Shown: piece by piece, positions 1 to 10,356 of the stretch
Layout: every line of letters begins with the position of its first letter
Position numbering within the stretch: the stretch's first letter is position 1
DNA from: Mansonella perstans
Lineage: Eukaryota; Nematoda; Chromadorea; Rhabditida; Onchocercidae
Length of the DNA: 64,000 nt
NCBI GenBank assembly: GCA_037074765.1
Contig: JBAMDO010000209.1
Span: 30,298-94,297, forward strand
Reading direction: 5' to 3'
The notes under the pieces: model-generated
What the model was told of the DNA's origin: nothing
Database searches by the model: none
What the model saw: only the letters and a program-made list of their open reading frames with translations
Translations under genes and position numbers: made by a program

Positions 1-420
1 CCTTATTAAATCTAACAAACTTTTTATTTCTATTAAATTCGGACTTGAATTGACTAAATTTGCAAAATAGGACAATCTGTGCATAAGACTGAATCTCTGG
101 ATTGTTTTTGTTTGGTTAAGTTTAGATAAAATGATTTCAAATTGGATTTTTTATAGGCTCATAATGAGTAACCCAGGAAATACATTAAGCAGTATTCCTT
201 TGACAATCATCGAAAAGACTATAAACATTTACACAGTGCTTCTATTTATTATTCGTTTTTTCGTGTAACACAGAATATAAATTAGAAATAATAAAATAGT
301 AAGAAAATTTAGGCTTAATGGCAGTAAGTTAGGAAAAGCGGCTTGTACTATTAGAAATTTTGAATGTCGCGGTGTTTGAATTTAAATAATCATGATTTTG
401 ATTTGCGCGATGTTTGAACT
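1..420. other. AT-rich DNA, nothing recognised
   Basis: No coding-like stretch with splice signals, RNA gene or repeat was seen here. Confidence 0.5.
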
Positions 421-656
421 TAAGTCATCATGAAGGATTGTCATGATTGAATACGATTGGTTGAATACATTTGGCTGACTTTATCCAGCAGTACTATTTT
501 GATTATGGATTTCTCGGTTTACTTCAGGTAACAAACTCCCAAAGTTCGTCTGCCAAACACTACCCGGCAGTTGCAGAAGTTGTTTCTGTTTTAACGAAGA
601 ATAAACCGTAATAACATTCATGGGACGACGATGATACAATTTACTTATTGGAGGTA
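420..656. repeat. Direct repeat A, copy 1
   Basis: This segment is closely similar, in the same orientation, to 7665-7905. Both copies share long blocks such as the one around GTTCGTCTGCCAAACACTA (550-568 and 7800-7818) and both end at a GACGACGATGATACAATTTA block. The minus-strand reading frame that is open in copy 2 is broken here: copy 1 lacks one base near 556, so the frame runs into a stop after about a dozen codons. The last part of the segment overlaps the exon-like relic ending at 656. Confidence 0.85.
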
Positions 657-1080
657 AGAATCTACTATAATTGAATTTTTAACGAATCTACTATAATTGA
701 ATTTTTTTTTTAACTAAAGTGTTTCATGTGAAATTTAATTTTTAGGTTCATGGAAAACATTTGTATAAGATAGTTTTTAGTATTGTCGATAATTTCGTTA
801 ACCAGAAGTTTGGCGGAAGAATAAAAGTCAAAGAAATGTTAGGACTTGTTGACGGTAAGCGATAATTCAGATTCGCTATCGCAGAATATTCCCATTGATT
901 TGTAAGTTGCAGTTTTCAGCCTTTTGTCCTTTATTTGTGTCTCAACTTCATCTCAACATTTTCCTGGATTTGTGGATTTTCCGATTTTCCGAACATTATT
1001 TTAGGTTATGAAGAGACAAACATGTTCACTCATTCATCATTTAACCTAGAAAAGCTTGTCTACATTATTGAAGGTGGTTA
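620..1080 (+). pseudogene. Two- or three-exon gene remnant of unknown family
   Basis: Three coding-like pieces join in one frame: about 620-656 (acidic, WDDDDTIYLLE, then donor GTAAGA), 745-854 (acceptor TTTTTAG, donor GTAAGC, ending MLGLVD) and 1004-1079 (acceptor ATTTTAG, starting GYEETNMF and ending EGG-stop). The frame is continuous across both introns, which random AT-rich sequence would rarely give. Upstream of the first piece the frame hits two adjacent stops, so there is no start codon or earlier exon in sight. I do not recognise the family. It is most likely the 3' end of a gene whose front has been lost, though a short live gene starting from an unseen exon cannot be excluded. Confidence 0.5.
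657..712. repeat. 26-bp tandem duplication in the intron of the remnant
   Basis: The block GAATCTACTATAATTGAATT occurs twice in a row, starting at about 658 and 684, directly after the GTAAGA donor at 657. The second copy has a longer T run. Confidence 0.9.
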
Positions 1081-1738
1081 GTAATTTTGAATTTTCGAAA
1101 TATAAACACTTGTTTGTGAATCGGTCGTTACATGTAATTGCTAATCTGGATGGAATCATTAATAAAATGGTTCTTTCTTCCAGAAATCACTTTGTAATTT
1201 GTTCTTCTTTCAATTCATACTGGAATCTAAATAATAGCGGCTACAATGTTGTTTAATTGAGTGATCTGATTAAATTGATCAACAAGAACTGATCGATTTC
1301 ACTGGAAAAATTGATGTGATATTCTTACATCCATGGAATAAAAAAATTTTTCCAAATTTAAGTGTCTATCGTCGGTATGTGTAACAGAAGATGCTGCAAC
1401 AAAGATGTAAAACTCATATTTGGCATCATAATTCAACATCTTTAATTCACAGCGTCTGAAGATTCTACGATTCAAATGCAAAAGACCCGTGTGAGTAGTT
1501 CCCTTCCCGCATGGACCCGTATGAGTAGTTCTAGGATCAACCAACATTATAAATTGTTGGAGTTGCTGAAATATTAAAAGATGTTTTTATTATTGCTCTT
1601 ATTTGTTGTGTCATTATGCTGGTCAGAAAGACAAAAAGTTGTTTCTAAGTGTATTCAACGTGCACATATTGCTTCTCAAATTAACAAATTTGAAAATGCA
1701 TTAATTAGCATTACACAAATTCAAGTAAAAAATTATTT
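1080..1738. other. No gene recognised; short GAGTAGTTC repeat
   Basis: Nothing convincing is coded here. At 1484-1533 a block like GACCCGTGTGAGTAGTTC appears twice, about 34 bases apart. The long minus-strand open frame over 1299-1547 has no family resemblance and no splice context, so I treat it as chance. Confidence 0.4.
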
Positions 1739-2104
1739 TTGACCATCCATTATTTGTGATTATTTTTCGTAATTCCCAATTCCTTTTTAACTTTTAGGAA
1801 ATCCATTATTCATTTCCATGTTTATTTATTTCGATTTCAAATACTAAGCTTAAATTGCCAAAAGAATAAGCCTAAAATCATCCTAAAATAAAGCCTAAAA
1901 TCCTTTTTTGAGAATTACAATAAAGCTTTGATATGATATAGTTAGTATGCTGGACGAAGTGATATTATCGCGGACATAATATTACTAATGTTTTTTACTA
2001 ATTTTGAAGCAATCAATATGTAACATACATATAAGCCAGAAAATATGTATTAAAAGAGATTTTAAAAATGAAATGTAGAATTGGTAAATTCTTTCAGTAA
2101 AAGA
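1739..2104. repeat. Direct repeat B, copy 1
   Basis: About 365 bp closely matching 9179-9543 in the same orientation. Both copies begin TTGACCATCCATTATTTG and end near CAGTAAA-AGAC. The central block with AATAAGCCTAAAATCATCC is identical in the two. Neither copy has a convincing open frame or terminal inverted repeat. The element type is unknown; it is either a dispersed repeat or part of a segmental duplication with repeat A. Confidence 0.9.
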
Positions 2105-3730
2105 CTAGAAAAGAAATTCAGAGCATTCGGATAAACAAGTAAACTGATCATATGATTGAAAACACGGGCTGGCAATTGATATCATCATGTGTAACCACCA
2201 ACAAGTCATACAGTCGAAAGTAAAAATCATCACTGATATCTGTAATCTAAAGTAATCATCGACATCCATATTCCAGACAAGTAATATGATCGAAAATAGG
2301 GGTCAACATCTTGATTTGAAATCATCATTGATATCATCATTGTGGTCAACACTGATATCTGTAATCTCGAATAATCATAAAACAAAGATTGAAAACAAGA
2401 ATTTGATGATATCTCTGACCTGTGGTCATCATTGATCTTTGCGAACTCATGGCAACCTTTCACTAACGAACAAATTATTTTATCCCAAATTATTCCACTG
2501 TTGTTGCATTTATTCCCTTTCAAAGTTTTTCATGCATTCTAATCATAATTTTTTTTAAATTTCCAATTGAATTCCTCGAAAAAAACTTTTGCGATCTTTT
2601 TTTGCATGAAAAGTTCGCTTTTGAAAGAATTTTTTTTCAAATTCGAATTATTGTTTCCAATTTGCATTTAAAAGTGACATAATTAAACAATATAAATTAA
2701 TCATTCGTCCCATCAGACTAATATTAAAAATGCAAATTGAAAATTCATAGCAATGAACAATTGAAATCAACATTTGCAAATATAATTTTCGAAACAATCT
2801 ATACGGTTTTTTATTTAGCAAGGTCCCTGATTCACATTAATGATTTAATTAGACACGATCTGACCTTCAGCCATTCTTGAAATGCCAAGGAATGGTTTTG
2901 TTCTTTTTGCTGATGAAAATACGTAGCAGTAAATGAGTGATATACATCCAATCCAATTGCGACTTTAAAAAATAGATAAATTAAAAAATTGCGTTTTTCG
3001 AAAGTCTTGTTCAATAAATTTAGAGAAAACTAATGAATCAACTAAACTTTCAATTATGGCTGCTTTGAAATAAGACAAATGAATTACAAAATTAACATTT
3101 TTAGAAATTTCGTCAGAGAATACAAGTCAATCAATCAAACTTTGAAATGAGACTCTCTTTGGCATTCCCACAAAATCTTCCAATTTGAATTTAGTGGAAA
3201 TAATTTTGATTAAGTTGTTAATAAGTGAAATATTTCATCAAATTGGTTCGATAACAAATATTGTTTGAAAACATTGTTAGAATATCTTTTCCTAAAATAG
3301 AATTAATTAGTATGCTAAGAGACAAAGAAAAAAATGCCAAATAATAAGGTACATGGAACAGATGGACAATATTTATACTAGGCTATAATGAATCAATTAA
3401 ATATTCATTTGTTTTCATAAGTTCCGAAAAATCATTGTTTCTTTTTTTGCTTTTCGAAATTTATAATTTTAAACGAAAGTTCATAATTTATGACGGCAAT
3501 AACCGCATCAAGAACTCCTTTTCTCTAATTTCTTTTTCAACTTGCTTTAAATTTTATATGCTCTTAAGTTTAGGGCACCATTCCAAATGAATGGAGCTCT
3601 ATCGTAGCTATGATTTTTTCATTGGAGTGAATATGTCGCATGTTGATGAAATGACTTCGTTGTTGACAAAAGCCTAAAACAGGTGTATGAAATTACTTGT
3701 AAAAATTCCTCCAAAAAGTTGAACCTCATT
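2105..3730. other. AT-rich DNA with degenerate ATC-rich repeats at 2170-2450
   Basis: Between 2170 and 2450 short phrases such as CACTGATATCTGTAATCT and CATCATTGATATCATCATTG recur with drift, suggesting an old tandem array. The remainder shows no gene, RNA or splice-consistent exon. Confidence 0.5.
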
Positions 3731-3732
3731 TA

Positions 3733-4870
3733 TTAAATTTCGAAGAGCTCACCATTTTGTCTATACAGTTTGGCTGCATGAATTCGCCATTTCTTCAGGG
3801 TCTCAAATTCTTTATGACATATGCCGCATCTACAAAGAACATGTATTAGAATTTCGGAATTCACACAAATTATTCGTGTGAAATTTTAATCTCTACACTT
3901 TTAAAGTTACCGGTTATTATCGACTCGTCAGCATTTCTGCTCACTTTATGCGAATGATTTCTGGCACAACTAGTAGCTCTTCATACTGGGCAGGTAAGCC
4001 TTCCGAAACCGGTACATGGAAGGCCTCCGGGCTTGCTGATACTTCTTTGCGTCTTTCATCTTCTACAATTGGAAATTCTCTGTTCGGGAATGCCTGAAAG
4101 ATGTATTCGTTACCGGAAATCATTCTCCCATGTTTATTTGTTCAGCAAGATACTTTTATTTTCCAAATGAAATGCATATAAAATAACTGACGCAACAATT
4201 TTTTCATTTTTTTTTTTAAATAAGCTGACAAATATTTTATAATGCACTATTAGCACTTTTCACCACATCTACATTTATAAAAGTGAACTTACAATACAAT
4301 TTCATGCATTGTCACCACTTCTCGTCGTTTATGGACTATTGCTTGCGCTTTCGGAACTATATCAATACATTCCTTGTTAAGGACCAACCTGCGTGATACC
4401 TGTTGCATTTCCACGAACTCGTCCTACTTTTTCTCAACTTGAATTACCACTTCCTGTTCTTTATGTTCCTGCTACATTCGAAAAAGTAAAGCATGAGCTG
4501 TTCTTAATTTTCCAGATCATGCTCGCGCTCCGGGAACTGCTGGAAAGCTCCCAGATGTTTCTGAGTTGGTGAACGACTTCACTTTAGAGTGAATCCAATA
4601 TTGGGACCTCCATCTCTTCATCCTCATTATTTCTCTTCAGTATCGCTTTCAAGCTGTTAATCTGAAGAAAAACCAATTATCGTAGTTAATAAGGAGTTCA
4701 ATAAAACATTCTTACACTTTTCACCAAATGCCTTTCAGTTACATTTCATTGGATATTTGAAGTGCTTTACAAGAAAAGGAACCTTCATTTGCATAACCTT
4801 TGCCCACTGTTCTTGCATCAATTCTGATAGCAGTATCAGGAAGGAATGTCAGAAGTTACTAATTACATCT
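3733..4870 (-). pseudogene. Decayed minus-strand gene with a zinc-finger-like end
   Basis: Reading the minus strand from 4870 to 3733 gives several coding-like pieces. About 4870-4710 ends near VPFLVKHFKYPMKCN and has an in-frame stop. About 4660-4490 opens after TTTTTCTTCAG and switches frame. About 4480-4290 contains VHKRREVVTMHEIV, has an internal TAG, and stops at GTAAGT. 4094-3951 is open, contains FPIVEDERRKEV and LPAQYEELLVV, and follows acceptor CTTTCAG. 3840-3733 has a CGICHKEF block followed by a W and an H at C2H2 spacing, but a Y where the last H should be. The stops and frame changes make a pseudogene the best call. I do not recognise the parent gene; it is not an obvious copy of the zinc-finger gene at 36.7-40.9 kb. 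Confidence 0.6.
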
Positions 4871-4949
4871 CACTACAAAAATCCGCATAAGTTTCAGAAA
4901 AAGAACGTGCTAAATTGGCCGCATTCAGTAAATATTCTTCCAATACATG

Positions 4950-6040
4950 GAAGTATAGCGGTTGCTTTTCACGCAGATTATTTTTTAAATCTGCTAAATT
5001 TGACTAAATCGATGAATTTGGCAATCGCTAGCAAATTTCACATTCATTTGTTGAAAAGGTTTTAAATTATGCAGCAATTTGCAGCATAATATAAAAGAGA
5101 AACAGTTGTTAAAAGTTAAAACTCAAGCATATCAAACTACGCGTATCAAATAGTAAACAAAATATTGATATTTTGAAAAGAATGCAGTTTAACCTCTCTA
5201 CTACACCGCAATTAACCATATAATACAAAAAACATCTAATGCAAAAAACCACTCAATACAATAAAATATCTAATACAACAAACTGTCCAATACATAACAA
5301 AGTTAAATGAAGCTTTATCTCTAATCCGTCGGTAACTTTCTCCATTAGCGTCATAACATGCAAATGTTTCGCTAGTAAGATATTAAATGAAAACTTTAAT
5401 CTGTTTTATATACTGATAGACCATTTTATCTGATCAGAGACAATTATTAAGAAAAAAAAGCGATCAATGCAACATACCTTTACATTTTTATTTGAATTGA
5501 CTAGTGTTGATATATGTTATCCCATAAAATTTTCAAACAGTCATTTCAGTAATAGATATTTCGACTGATTCATTACATTGAATAGTTGTTTTTTCAATGC
5601 TTTTAAATGGGAAACCTATAGTCATCAAACCGTAATGTTTTTCATTTTTTTAGTAAGAAAAAATAATTTATAAACTATGAATTTCGTCAGTAAATGTTAA
5701 CATTCTTTCTTTATTACTTCATTATCTGGAAAAGTGAGATCGGTAATCTTTAGTATTATGAATCATAAATTAAGAATTCCAAAACAGTGCAGTTAACATG
5801 GTTCCGTTTTTTATAAAATCGAACTATAAGTTTTATGTCTTAACATAATGATTTGTTATTAAATATATTTTTTCTATTGTCTAATTAATTTTTTGCCGCT
5901 TAATTTTTTACCTTATGGGAGATAGCATTTTCGGGCAATGAAATGAATGCTTCTATATGTATGTTGGACAATAATTTTATGCTTTTTGCTCTTAAAGAGA
6001 ATGCCAAAACTGTGTGCAGCTAAAGTTTTACATCTACGTA
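4950..6040. other. AT-rich DNA, no supported gene
   Basis: A cluster of near-repeats of ATAC-AAAAA-TCTAATAC type lies at 5215-5300. Just before the inverted repeat, 5943-6020 (+) reads as a 25-codon coding-like frame (from MNASICML to ENAKTVCS-stop), but with no splice context or homologue I would not call it a gene. Confidence 0.4.
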
Positions 6041-6044
6041 ATAT

Positions 6045-6674
6045 AATTCGCATCAATCATCAAATGCGTTTCTATCATCAATTTCTAATGGTTAAATTGA
6101 CAGATTGTTCATTTGGTAATTTGCGTTTTAGAAACCGACATATTTTTACCATTTTTATTCTCTTGTCTTATTTTTATTCTTTTACGTACGCATTTGTTGA
6201 TATTATACTAATCAAAAATAATTAAACATGATCCAAGACCAATACAATTAAACATAACCAATATAATCTACTCAACTAAATACTATCTAAGATAAAATAT
6301 ATTGATGAAAATATCCATTAGAATTAAGGCTTATTGATTGAAAATGCACAAGGATGTTGATGGAGACAGTTGTCCTGATTCTTGACTAAAAATTGCAAAG
6401 AAATGAAGACATTTGTCTTGACGCACAAGGAACGTTGAACGATGAGGTGATGATGTGAAATAACTTCTAATAGCCAAAATCAAATCAGCGTGATCAATCA
6501 TTTTCTGGTTTTTATCGTTCTCGTTCTTCTGGTCTTTGTCATTCTGGTTCTTCTAGTTTTATTAGCATAATATTTACAAATATAACCCAATGTAATAAGT
6601 TATACAATATAAAATAAAATATGTTGGTGTACCGTTTTTTCATTAAATTTAATGCGAAACATTTAACAGATTAG
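6045..6674 (+). repeat. Left arm of a large inverted repeat
   Basis: The reverse complement of this arm matches 7911-8563 over its whole length, with scattered substitutions and small indels. Shared blocks include GGTGTACCGTTTTTTCATTA at the inner end, GCACAAGGATGTTGATGGAG in the middle and CGCATCAATCAT at the outer end. The arms enclose about 1.24 kb. This looks like a foldback-type element or an inverted segmental duplication; no transposase reading frame was found. Confidence 0.9.
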
Positions 6675-6753
6675 ATGACACTAGAATATTAGCGAAAAAA
6701 TTATTGCAATTCTTAAAAATATTAGGCTCAACGTAAATTCAGGACCATAAACA

Positions 6754-6915
6754 ATGATCATAATCGATGCAGCTGAATTAGATGCCAAGGCTCATCTTTA
6801 TAATATTATGTAATATGTAACAGAGAGCAGCCTTGTGATTCGGCTTGGCTATCGTTTAAATTTAACAAAAGTGGTAATAGATTGGATATTGTTTCATAAT
6901 TTAGAAAGAAATATG
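6754..6915 (+). pseudogene. Exon-like relic with an in-frame stop, inside the inverted repeat
   Basis: From an ATG at about 6754 the plus strand reads coding-like sequence (IIIDAAELDAKAHLYNIM), then a TAA, then continues in the same frame (LVIRLGYRLNLTKVVIDWIL, HNLERNM) to a GTAAGT donor at 6916. One stop inside an otherwise coherent frame that ends at a splice donor suggests a dead exon. The family is not recognised. Confidence 0.4.
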
Positions 6916-7615
6916 GTAAGTGTTATTTTCATATTTTTTTCCAGAATCAGAAATTTCTTCATTATAGTTTTTATGAATTTTTTCAAGAGCTTACCAGATC
7001 ATAGTGGTCCTGGTGATAAACAGTAAATGATGAGAATAAGGAACAATAACAAATTTCGCCATATCTGGACTAATAGCGACTTCAATATTCTCTGAAATGA
7101 ATTATGGCATGGTTTCTATCGAACGTTAGCATTTATGAATCCTTTTTTAAATTTGTATCATTCAAGAATTCCTCTTTAATAATATAATCTCAGAGTTGGA
7201 GGGATAAAGTTGATTCAGAAGATTACTCTAACACCTAACAGCTACTGCCATTCCTATTGCCATGTAACATGCCTGAAATCACCGAAACAATCCAAGTATT
7301 TTCTTCAAAAAAAGGAATGACGAATCAGTAAGTGGTTATTTCAAAAAAATTGCGCTTTATGTATTTCGATAACGGAAGCAGTGAATATAATTTGTCTGGT
7401 ATTGTGTACGCATTAACCTATCTTTTTCCACATTTTTTTATCGAATGGCAAAAGAATGAATGAAGATGGATAAATAGAAAAGAAGTGATGTGAAGGATGC
7501 AATAAAATTAGATCTCAACTACCAGTCATTTTATCTTTCAATGATAACAAATCATCATCAGTCTTTTATAATAAAATACGAAGAAAAAATTATTATTCAA
7601 TATTTACATTCTAAA

Positions 7616-7860
7616 TCATCTGCGGTTATTTTTTTTTGAAAGTAATTTTCTATCAAATTCTTTCGCCTTACTCTGATCATTTAGAATTTCATGACTGAAT
7701 TGGTTGAAGCGATTGGTTGAACACATTTGGCGAACTTTATTAAGAGTGCTGTGTTGATTATAGATTCCTCGGTTAATTTCAGGTAACAAACTATCCAAAG
7801 TTCGTCTGCCAAACACTAGCCGGCAGTTGCAAAAGTTATTTCTGTTTCAACAAGAATAAA
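7616..7860 (-). pseudogene. Minus-strand exon relic of unknown family (in repeat A, copy 2)
   Basis: The minus strand is open for at least 66 codons, from a GTG at 7816 to a stop at 7616. It reads FGRRTLDSLLPEINRGIYN and then NKVRQMCSTNRFNQF. There is no ATG, so if real this is an internal or last exon. The frame continues a few codons upstream (LV, preceded by NCR) to a stop at about 7840. In the related copy at 420-656 the same frame is broken by a one-base deletion. No family is recognised; a dead fragment is more likely than a live gene. Confidence 0.35.
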
Positions 7861-7905
7861 TCGCAACAGCATTTAAAGAACGACGATGATACAATTTACT
7901 CATTG
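7665..7905. repeat. Direct repeat A, copy 2
   Basis: Same-orientation copy of 420-656. It stops at TTTACTCATTGG, just before the inner end of the right inverted-repeat arm at 7911. In copy 1 the sequence instead continues into the exon donor at 657. The right arm therefore sits exactly at the end of the shared segment. Confidence 0.85.
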
Positions 7906-7910
7906 GTACA

Positions 7911-8563
7911 CTAATCTGTTGAATGTTTCGTATTAAATTTAATGAAAAAACGGTACACCAAATATTTTATTTTATATTGTATAACTTGTTACATTGGGTT
8001 ATATTTGTAAATATTATGCTAATAAAACTAGAAGAACCAGAATGACAAAAACCAGAAGAACGAGAACGATAAAGACCAGAAGATGGTTGATCACGCTGAT
8101 TTGATTTTGGCTATTAGAAGTTATTTCACATCATCTCCTCATCGTTCAACGTTCCTTGTGCGTCAAGACAAATGTCTTCATTTCTTTGCAATTTTCATCG
8201 TTGTGCAATTTTTAGTCAAGAATCAGGACAACTGTCTCCATCAACATCCTTGTGCATTTTCAATCAATAAGCCTTAATTCTAATGGATATTTTCATCAAT
8301 ATATTTTATCTTAGATAGTATTTAGTTAAGTAGATTATATTGGGTTATGTTTAATTGTATTGGTCTTGGATCATGTTTCATTATTTTTATTTAATATGAT
8401 ATCAACAAACGTGTGCGTAAGAAAATGAAAATAAGACAAGAGAATAAAAATGGTAAAAATACGTCAATTTCTAACAATACAAATTATCAGATGAACTCTC
8501 TCTCAATTTGACTATTAGAAATTGACGATAGAAATGCATTTAATGATTGATGCGAACAGAATT
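7911..8563 (-). repeat. Right arm of the large inverted repeat
   Basis: Inverted copy of 6045-6674. The 64-codon open frame inside it (8083-8277, +) lies entirely in repeat sequence and its mirror copy is not equally open, so it is not called as a gene. Confidence 0.9.
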
Positions 8564-8811
8564 GGTTAAATAGCGATTACAATTAAATTTAGCAGCGAAT
8601 GATTAAGGTAGGATAGATCTGTGTATAAAGTGCTCCATGCTAATACCACTAATTTGGTTCAGTAAATAACTAATAATTCTTTTAACATGAGCTTGATATA
8701 CTTTAATTATATTTTAATTATGTTCATTTTTTCCATTACCCTTCTTACAATCAAGTAACTTCAGCAGCAACTCTTTTCAGAATATTTCATGATTATTTTT
8801 CTGAACAATTC

Positions 8812-8974
8812 AGTGAGTACACGATGAGTGAATTTGTTGAAGAAGGTGCCGAAGGTTTACTTCCTGTTTTCGAGACATGAACAGATATTCAATTGTTGTC
8901 ACTCACTGAAACTGATGCCACTGTCAAACGTTGCCAGTTCTTTGAGTATCTTCGAGCGTCGTCTTTAGAAACCT
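8812..8974 (+). pseudogene. Exon-like relic with an early stop
   Basis: An acceptor (AACAATTCAG) is followed after 12 bases by an ATG and a coherent frame beginning MSEFVEEGAEGLLPVFET. It is then interrupted by a TGA and continues in the same frame (TDIQLLSLTETDATVKRCQF, EYLRASSLET) to a GTAAGC donor. An acceptor, a donor and one nonsense codon inside a coherent frame suggest a dead first coding exon. The family is unknown. Confidence 0.45.
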
Positions 8975-9178
8975 GTAAGCAATTTTTTTCTTTTGCTAAT
9001 TCAACTGATTTTTTCGTTATTCATGATTTCCATGCTGGTTGTATGATATCTATCAGAGTTTGCTAAATACAACTTCCATAGTGAAAGATGCTGAAATATT
9101 ACTGCATGAAACGTTTGGGTACTAATATGGATCCAACACTATACAGAAAGAATTTTTTGGGCACTCAGTAGTTTTTTT

Positions 9179-9543
9179 TATTGACCATCCATTATTTGTA
9201 ATTATTTTTTATAATTTCCAGTTTCTTTTTAACTTTAAGGAAATCCATTCATTTTCATGTTTATTTATTTTGATTTAAAATAGTAAGCATAAACTGCTAA
9301 AAGAATAAGCCTAAAATCATCCTAAAATAAAGCCTAAAATCCTTTTTTGAGAATTACAGTAAAGCTTTAATATGATATTGTTAGTATCCTGGACTAAATG
9401 ATATTATCGCGGATATAATATTACTAATGTTGTTTACTAATTTTGAAGAAATCAATATGTAACATACATAAGCCAAAAATTATGTATTAAAAGAGATTTT
9501 TAAAAATGAAATGTAGGATTGATAAATTCCATCAGTAAACAGA
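9179..9543. repeat. Direct repeat B, copy 2
   Basis: Same-orientation copy of 1739-2104, at a spacing of about 7.44 kb; the repeat A pair is spaced about 7.25 kb apart. The two pairs are in the same order, so A and B were probably duplicated together and the sequence between them later diverged or was replaced. Confidence 0.9.
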
Positions 9544-9769
9544 CTATTCTGACAATTCACTGCAAAATTATGCAAAAATCTTTCACAGATATCACTAAGT
9601 TGAGATCAAAGAAAAATGCAAACCCATATATTGTACGAAAAAAAAACAAGCTAGTCTTGCAAGCTATTCTGAAAGCACAGATGTATGAAAAAAACAAAAC
9701 TGACAAAGAGAAACATACAAGAGTAAAAATAATACGTTGCACACTAATTTCCAACCAGTATAATCCTTG

Positions 9770-9959
9770 GAGAAGTTGCGCACAAAAGTTCAGAATTCTC
9801 GATGCACATCATACCATTCTCAAGAAAAATGAATTGACAAAATATTCTATAATGCTTTATCATATGTAAACATAGATTACTATGAATAATTTCAACACGA
9901 CTGATTGATTGTTCAGCTATTTGATCTGGCAAGTAACCCCCATTACCATTAATCGACAT
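9770..9959 (-). pseudogene. Coding-like remnants downstream of the dynactin relic
   Basis: On the minus strand, 9959-9877 reads MSINGNGGYLPDQIAEQSIS followed by RVEIIHS, and 9832-9770 reads ENGMMCIENSELLC followed by ATSPRIILV. They share strand and order with the dynactin relic at 10.36-14.29 kb and could be decayed later exons of it, but I cannot align them to dynactin with confidence. They may equally be chance. Confidence 0.25.
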
Positions 9960-10356
9960 AATTTTTTTTTGGAACCAAAAATTTTAAAAAGATGCTGTCA
10001 ATGTTATGCTATAATAAGAGACAAAGAAGTTCGAGATGCTTTTTTTTGTTCTTTGGATATTTGTCACAAGTTCTGATATTCTGGTCCAAAAATAATCTGA
10101 ACCTTAAGACTTACTCCATATAAAACTGAGACAATAAAAAGAGTCTACAAAAGCGACTGTCCTGAATTTTGTAATGCAATTTTTTGCAAATTTTTTTAAT
10201 TTACAAACGAGAGTAAATGGAAATGAAAAGAAAAGAAATGAGTGAAAAAAAACTAAATATTAGCTCAAGCTAAATAATATAATAATGTATATTTAAAAAT
10301 ATCTATGAAACTATGTTTCTAAATTTCTAAAATCAAATATTTTTAAATTCTTCAAT

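Noticed and set aside
2170..2450. CRISPR-like array
   Set aside because: The repeats are degenerate, unevenly spaced and AT-rich, in a eukaryotic genome, with no cas genes.
8083..8277. 64-codon frame in the right inverted-repeat arm
   Set aside because: Pure repeat sequence with no homologue, and not equally open in the mirror arm.
9519..9869. 116-codon plus-strand open frame rich in lysine
   Set aside because: It starts inside repeat B, has no splice context or recognisable family, and shares its DNA with coding-like minus-strand pieces.
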